A stretch of 20,127 nucleotides of DNA from Cyanophora paradoxa (lineage: Eukaryota; Glaucocystophyceae; Cyanophorales; Cyanophoraceae). The notes below the pieces were generated by a model. That model did no database searches, was not told the DNA's origin, and worked only from the letters and a program-made list of their open reading frames with translations. The stretch lies in assembly GCA_004431415.1 (NCBI GenBank), contig QPMI01000677.1, positions 1 through 20,127 on the forward strand, in the 5' to 3' direction. The position numbers and the translations under genes are program-made. Positions within the stretch are counted from its first letter, which is position 1, and each line of letters begins with the position of its first letter. This document shows positions 17,634-20,127 of the stretch, in pieces.

Positions 17634-20127
17634 CTGATATCCATGGACAGAAAAAAGGAAACCACAAGTAGAAAAAGGAAGAGGCGCACGGCCAGTGGTC
17701 CCACTCGAGATTGGTGAAGCCCCGGAGGATAACCATTGGTTGCCTCCGGTGTTGTTCCCGGTACATCAAGCCGGTGCACTTGACTGGAGACGCTGCAGCG
17801 CGCGGCACCTTGCGTGGCCGTGCACTCCAGTGCACCGTCGTTTGGCGGTAGGCGAGCCAGCTTCTCTCGACGTACGCACGTGCTGCGGGGCTCGCTGCCC
17901 TCGCGTCCCGTATCGCGGTTGCGACCCACGGCGATGCTCCCCCGTACCGATCTGGAGCCTCCTTCCTCCCGTGACATTGCAGGGAACCAGTGCAGTTTCG
18001 CCTTCAGGGTATTGCTCAGCGCGTTGAAGTATCGGTTCTCGGTGTTCGCCACGCTGCGACGCGCCCAAGTCAGAGCACGTTCAGCGGGAGAAGGGAAATA
18101 AGAAGGAAAAGAAACAAAGGAAAAGAAAGAAAAGAGAAGGGGGGTACGCGGACCGTCTGTACAAGCAGGACAGGATGGGTGTCGGAATAGGCCGCTCAGG
18201 TGTGCCTAGCCATAGAGGCTTGTTTCGCCTCGTGTATGGCGGAGGCACATACGCCTCAACATCGATGTCCACATCGACCAATTGTCCCGCGCCGTTGTGG
18301 CTGAGTTTCTCGTGAGCTTGAGCATTTGCGATAACCGTTGCTCGTACCTGTTGGACTTTCCGTGTAGTTCTCCTGTATGCCGTCGCGCGCGAGTTCGTCC
18401 ACCTCGGGGTACTCCTCTCCAGAGTCGTTGCCCCCATTCAGCATCCGGTGTGTTAGAACATCTGACTTGGAGCCCATCTGTTCCAGCACTGCAGCCACTT
18501 GCTTCAGAGCCTGAAAGCTGTTCTCCGCTGCGCGACCTGTACCGTATTTCTCCTGCACCGGAATTAGAGTTCAGTAACCCTTCTGTGGCGTCGTCTTCGT
18601 ACCCCTCGCACGCACCGCCAGCTCTGGCTTCATGCGCAGCCGGGTGAAGAGCTCGTTCGCCGGCGGCTTCGTGGTGGAGAACGGCAGGGTTTCCCATTGC
18701 CTCGTGGCACGCCTGTGGAGAACGGCAGGGTACGCGCATCAGCTCCACGTGTCGGGGGGGGGGGGGGTACGCGTAGCGAAGGGGGAGGGGGGGTTGGAGG
18801 GGGGGGGTAGTCGAACCTCCATTGGACTTGGCGCCTGTTCGGGAGCCGGGCCTGGGTCTTGACCTGCTTGCCGCGCGGCCTCCCACGCTGCTCGCGCCCG
18901 CCTTGCGTTGCCGTGCTCCTCGTCGTCGAATGCCTTGGCTAGATCTACAAGGCCTTTGAATATGAGCTGGTTGGCAATTGTCGCCCACCGCCGAAAACGC
19001 GATTTGCGGACAAGGTCTGAGAAGATAATGCCGACTGATATGCTGCTTGCCGGCCCTGCAAGAAGGCGAAGAAGCTCCTTGCCGCTCTTCCGAACAGCCT
19101 GCAGGACCTGCACATCGCTTGCAATCTTGCCGCCACGACCGACATCCCTGTTGCCTCCGTACGCGTTGCACTTCCGAAGAAGCTTCTTCACCTCCGGTAC
19201 GACACGAGATCGTCCTGCGCCTTGCGCTTCCGCCCTTTCCCACGTGGCAACTCTTCCACCAACGCGGCCTCTGCAGCTGCTGCTGCAAGCTCCACACATG
19301 CATGAAGCCTGCGTCGCCATTGGTAAGAAAAAAAAACTTTACCCCCCTCCGCCCCCCCCCCCCCCCCCCGGATGCATACCACAGCTGGAGTGATTCGCCT
19401 TCCCGTGTCTGCTGCTGTGCTGCGTGCACTGATTGAGCGAGACTGCGGAACTGGCCCTTCATTTCTTCTCCTTCGTGCCAAGGTACATTGCTTGCTGGCT
19501 GAGCCCGAGAGTCGCTTGCATACGCAGAAGGTTGATTTCAGACTGTCCGTTTGTGACCTAATATAAAATTAAGAACATGTTACGAAAAGACAGAGCATGA
19601 AAGCATCGTGCACCTCCATGAAAGCATTTGCAAGACCTTGTGCCCGTGCAGGCTCACGGTCCAACTCAGCGTCTCCTGGCCGCAGGGCCAGAAGCTGTGT
19701 GAGCACAGCAGCAGCTGAGCGGATCTCGCCATCATCAGGGGCTGCATCACATTTCGGTTTTCAAAATAGAATGCAGTGATTTGAAGGGGACGTACTGTAG
19801 AAATCGAGTGATGAATTGCTCGATCGCCCGTAGAAGAACACCTCTATCCAGAGCGATAGGAACATCTTCGATTCAACAGCGTATGATCGTTTGTCATCGC
19901 TAGTACTTGTGTCATCCTTGCCCTCCTGAAAGTCCAGAGACAAGATGACCTGACCGGGCAGCAAGTAAGCAGAAGAAGCACGAGGCAAGCTGGCATGGAC
20001 ACGTGCCAGATCTATCTCTCGCAGTCGTCTCTCACGGATGTAGATCTTGTTGGTATAGAAGCTCGTCACCGGGCCTTTAGCCAGTCGTAGTGCCTGGCTC
20101 GAAGGTCCGTATCCACTGCAAACTCAC
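17242..20127 (-). CDS. Unrecognised multi-exon gene, copy 4 (5' part beyond the window)
   Basis: This copy covers the 3' eight exons, from the truncated exon c to the TGA at 17242, and gives the clearest exon-intron structure. Indel-corrected exon lengths and phases agree at every junction but one (exon i to j). The joined protein is rich in helix-like, charged segments; exon f has a basic stretch PRGKGRKRKAQDD that resembles a nuclear localisation signal. I recognise no domain. The array is same-strand, so each copy is probably transcribed from its own spacer or as part of a long transcript; the sequence does not tell which. Confidence 0.75.
17690..18053 (-). other. Exon i (consensus about 360 nt)
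   Basis: Encodes VANTENRYFNALSNTLKAKL, HWFPAMSREEGGSRSVRGSI, AVVATAIRDARAASPAARAY, VEKLARLPPNDGALECTATQ and, after a cysteine, LDVPGTTPEATMVILRGFTN LEWDHW split across its end. Unit 4 has about four extra bases (near 17750, 17867, 17927), so this frame is seen as pieces. The junction to exon j is the one place where the plain GT donor does not give the right phase. Confidence 0.6.
18054..18153 (-). other. Intron h/i with long polypyrimidine tract
   Basis: About 100-109 nt. On the transcribed strand it has some 60 nearly uninterrupted C/T bases (the plus-strand gggagaagggaaataagaag... purine tract), then TGAACGTGCTCTGAC, which holds a branch-like CTGAC, and ends GTCGCAG. This is the clearest splice-acceptor signature in the unit and is conserved in all four copies. 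Confidence 0.7.
18154..18552 (-). other. Exon h (consensus 398 nt)
   Basis: Encodes EKYGTGRAAENSFQALKQVA, AVLEQMGSKSDVLTHRMLNG, GNDSGEEYPEVDELGATAYR, RTTRKVQQVRATVIANAQAH, then VDVDIDVEAYVPPPYTRRNK and PLWLGTPERPIPTPILSC. This is the most protein-like exon: helix, acidic linker, helix, then a proline-rich end. Unit 4 has one extra base near 18388. The donor may be at 18153 (GTCCGCG) or 18162 (GTACAGACG); both leave the same phase. Confidence 0.7.
18616..18712 (-). other. Exon g (97 nt)
   Basis: Encodes RATRQWETLPFSTTKPPANE followed by LFTRLRMKPELA. The 97 nt are one base plus 32 codons, so the phases match both flanks. Only unit 4 shows the GCCGGCGGCTT run that keeps this frame; units 1-3 show GCCGGCGCTT, and units 1 and 2 also lack a base near ATGAAGC. 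The 3' intron is 63-64 nt (18553-18615), with donor GTGCGTGCG, an ACTCTAAT branch-like motif and acceptor GGTGCAG. Confidence 0.6.
18713..18886 (-). other. Intron f/g with two C-rich tracts (boundary tentative)
   Basis: About 174 nt, the longest intron of the model. On the transcribed strand it contains two C-rich runs separated by TTCGCTACGCGTA and ends CTCCACAG. The tract lengths vary in each unit. A 17-base direct repeat, accctgccgttctccac, spans its end and the first part of exon g. Confidence 0.5.
18887..19308 (-). other. Exon f (consensus about 423 nt)
   Basis: Encodes LHACVELAAAAAEAALVEEL, the basic PRGKGRKRKAQDDLVSYPEV, KKLLRKCNAYGGNRDVGRGG, KIASDVQVLQAVRKSGKELL and RKSRFRRWATIANQLIFKGL, then an acidic AKAFDDEEHGNA. 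The 3' boundary is uncertain; a GTGGGAGG donor at 18886 gives the phase needed by exon g. Unit 4 lacks one base near 19197 relative to units 1 and 3. The basic stretch could direct the protein to the nucleus. Confidence 0.6.
19309..19379 (-). other. Intron e/f with long homopolymer tract
   Basis: About 71 nt in this copy, GTATGCATCC at the start, then a run of G interrupted by CGGAGGGGGG on the transcribed strand, a T-rich tract, and GACGCAG at the end. The homopolymer length differs in every unit (8620-8647 in unit 2 is an almost pure C run on the plus strand). Joining TG|G restores a Trp codon and puts exons e and f in one frame, which supports the intron. Confidence 0.65.
19380..19557 (-). 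other. Exon e (consensus 176 nt)
   Basis: Encodes VTNGQSEINLLRMQATLGLS, QQAMYLGTKEEMKGQFRSLA and QSVHAAQQQTREGESLQL, ending two bases into a Trp codon. It is 176 nt in units 1 and 2; unit 4 has two extra bases (near 19467) that break the frame. Glutamine-rich and strongly helical, probably a coiled coil. The upstream intron is 56 nt (donor GTGCACG) or 26 nt (donor GTAACATG); both keep the frame. Confidence 0.65.
19614..19741 (-). other. Exon d (128 nt)
   Basis: Preceded by a 54-nt intron (19742-19795, GTACGTCC...GATGCAG). It completes a Thr codon and encodes PDDGEIRSAAAVLTQLLALR, then PGDAELDREPARAQGLANAF, ending ME. 128 = 2 + 42 codons. The ALTQLLALRPGDAE-like pattern has the look of a helical repeat, but one copy is too little to call a TPR. 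The four-C start seen in units 3 and 4 is needed for the frame; units 1 and 2 show three. Confidence 0.65.
19796..20127 (-). other. Exon c, 3' part (truncated by the window end)
   Basis: The 3' 332 bases of exon c in unit 4, ending at the GTACGT donor at 19795. A base is missing in the CCGGG run near 20070, which breaks the frame upstream of TSFYTNKIYIRERRL in this copy. Confidence 0.65.

Larger units (their letters stand above)
15881..20127. repeat. Tandem unit 4 of the 5.3 kb array, cut by the window end
   Basis: The fourth unit is colinear with the others until the window ends inside exon c of the gene, so at least 1.1 kb is missing. It contains two 151-bp elements and eight GCGATCGC sites. 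At several exon positions (the GCCGGCGGC run near 18664, exon g near 18628) it has the base count that keeps the reading frame, while at others (18418, 19197, 19467, 20070) it has an extra or missing base. Confidence 0.96.

Noticed and set aside
17618-18052. 144-codon minus-strand frame ending in a hydrophobic tail as a membrane protein
   Set aside because: The hydrophobic end (LFLFLLVVSFFLS) comes from the pyrimidine-rich intron before exon j and the frame is set by an indel in unit 4.
18206-19462. 418-codon minus-strand open frame as an intronless protein
   Set aside because: It runs through the homopolymer introns and out of the frame of exons f, g and h; the spliced frames are far more protein-like and agree in phase.
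1-20127. Ribosomal DNA, spliced-leader or snRNA repeat
   Set aside because: No segment resembles conserved rRNA, 5S, U6 or the dinoflagellate spliced-leader sequence on either strand.
1-20127. CRISPR array
   Set aside because: The repeats are either 5.3 kb, 151 bp in two copies, or degenerate G-rich minisatellite; there is no regular repeat-spacer pattern.
1-20127. Dinoflagellate plastid minicircle
   Set aside because: Those are smaller, encode recognisable photosystem genes without spliceosomal introns, and have different core regions; none is seen here.
15881-20127. Transposon or retroelement unit
   Set aside because: No terminal inverted or long terminal repeats, target-site duplications, reverse transcriptase, integrase or transposase motif could be found.

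Overview
The window is a head-to-tail tandem array of one roughly 5.3 kb unit. Anchoring on the motif acaagctcaaggccgg (positions 18, 5231, 10543, 15881) gives spacings of 5213, 5312 and 5338 bases, so there are three complete units and a fourth cut by the window end. The copies differ almost only by one- or two-base insertions and deletions, often in homopolymers, with very few substitutions. That is the pattern of uncorrected long-read sequence more than of evolved divergence. Because of it no single copy keeps an unbroken reading frame, but comparing the four copies resolves most positions.

Each unit carries one minus-strand, multi-exon gene. Splitting it at short GT-AG introns (mostly 53-64 nt, donors often GTGCG, acceptors mostly AG followed by G) gives at least ten exons whose indel-corrected lengths (149, 123, 550, 128, 176, 423, 97, 398, 360, 392 nt) join in phase at eight of nine junctions, about 930 codons, ending at a TGA at 1218, 6552, 11885 and 17242. 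I do not recognise the protein. The extreme 5' end is not resolved: it lies in or beyond a GC-rich segment holding a 12-bp microrepeat and a G-rich minisatellite of 330-400 bp.

Between the G-rich array and the stop codon of the neighbouring gene copy lies a spacer of about 1.2-1.4 kb. Its part next to the array, upstream of one gene copy, has a dense cluster of the palindrome GCGATCGC (seven or eight sites in about 420-570 bp), a nested 151-bp tandem duplication (two copies in units 2-4, one in unit 1), and paired perfect palindromes. Its other part, downstream of the next gene copy, has a conserved structure made of two competing hairpins about 80-130 nt after the stop codon.

Introns, polypyrimidine tracts before acceptors, and repeated single-gene units in one orientation point to a nuclear locus of a GC-rich unicellular eukaryote, probably an alga. 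Tandem same-strand gene arrays and AG|G acceptors are known in dinoflagellates, and GTGCG-type short introns occur in several algal groups, so I do not fix the lineage. An alternative is a 5.3 kb circular molecule or rolling-circle product read several times, but the 151-bp copy-number difference and a 72-nt exon deletion confined to unit 3 favour distinct physical copies.
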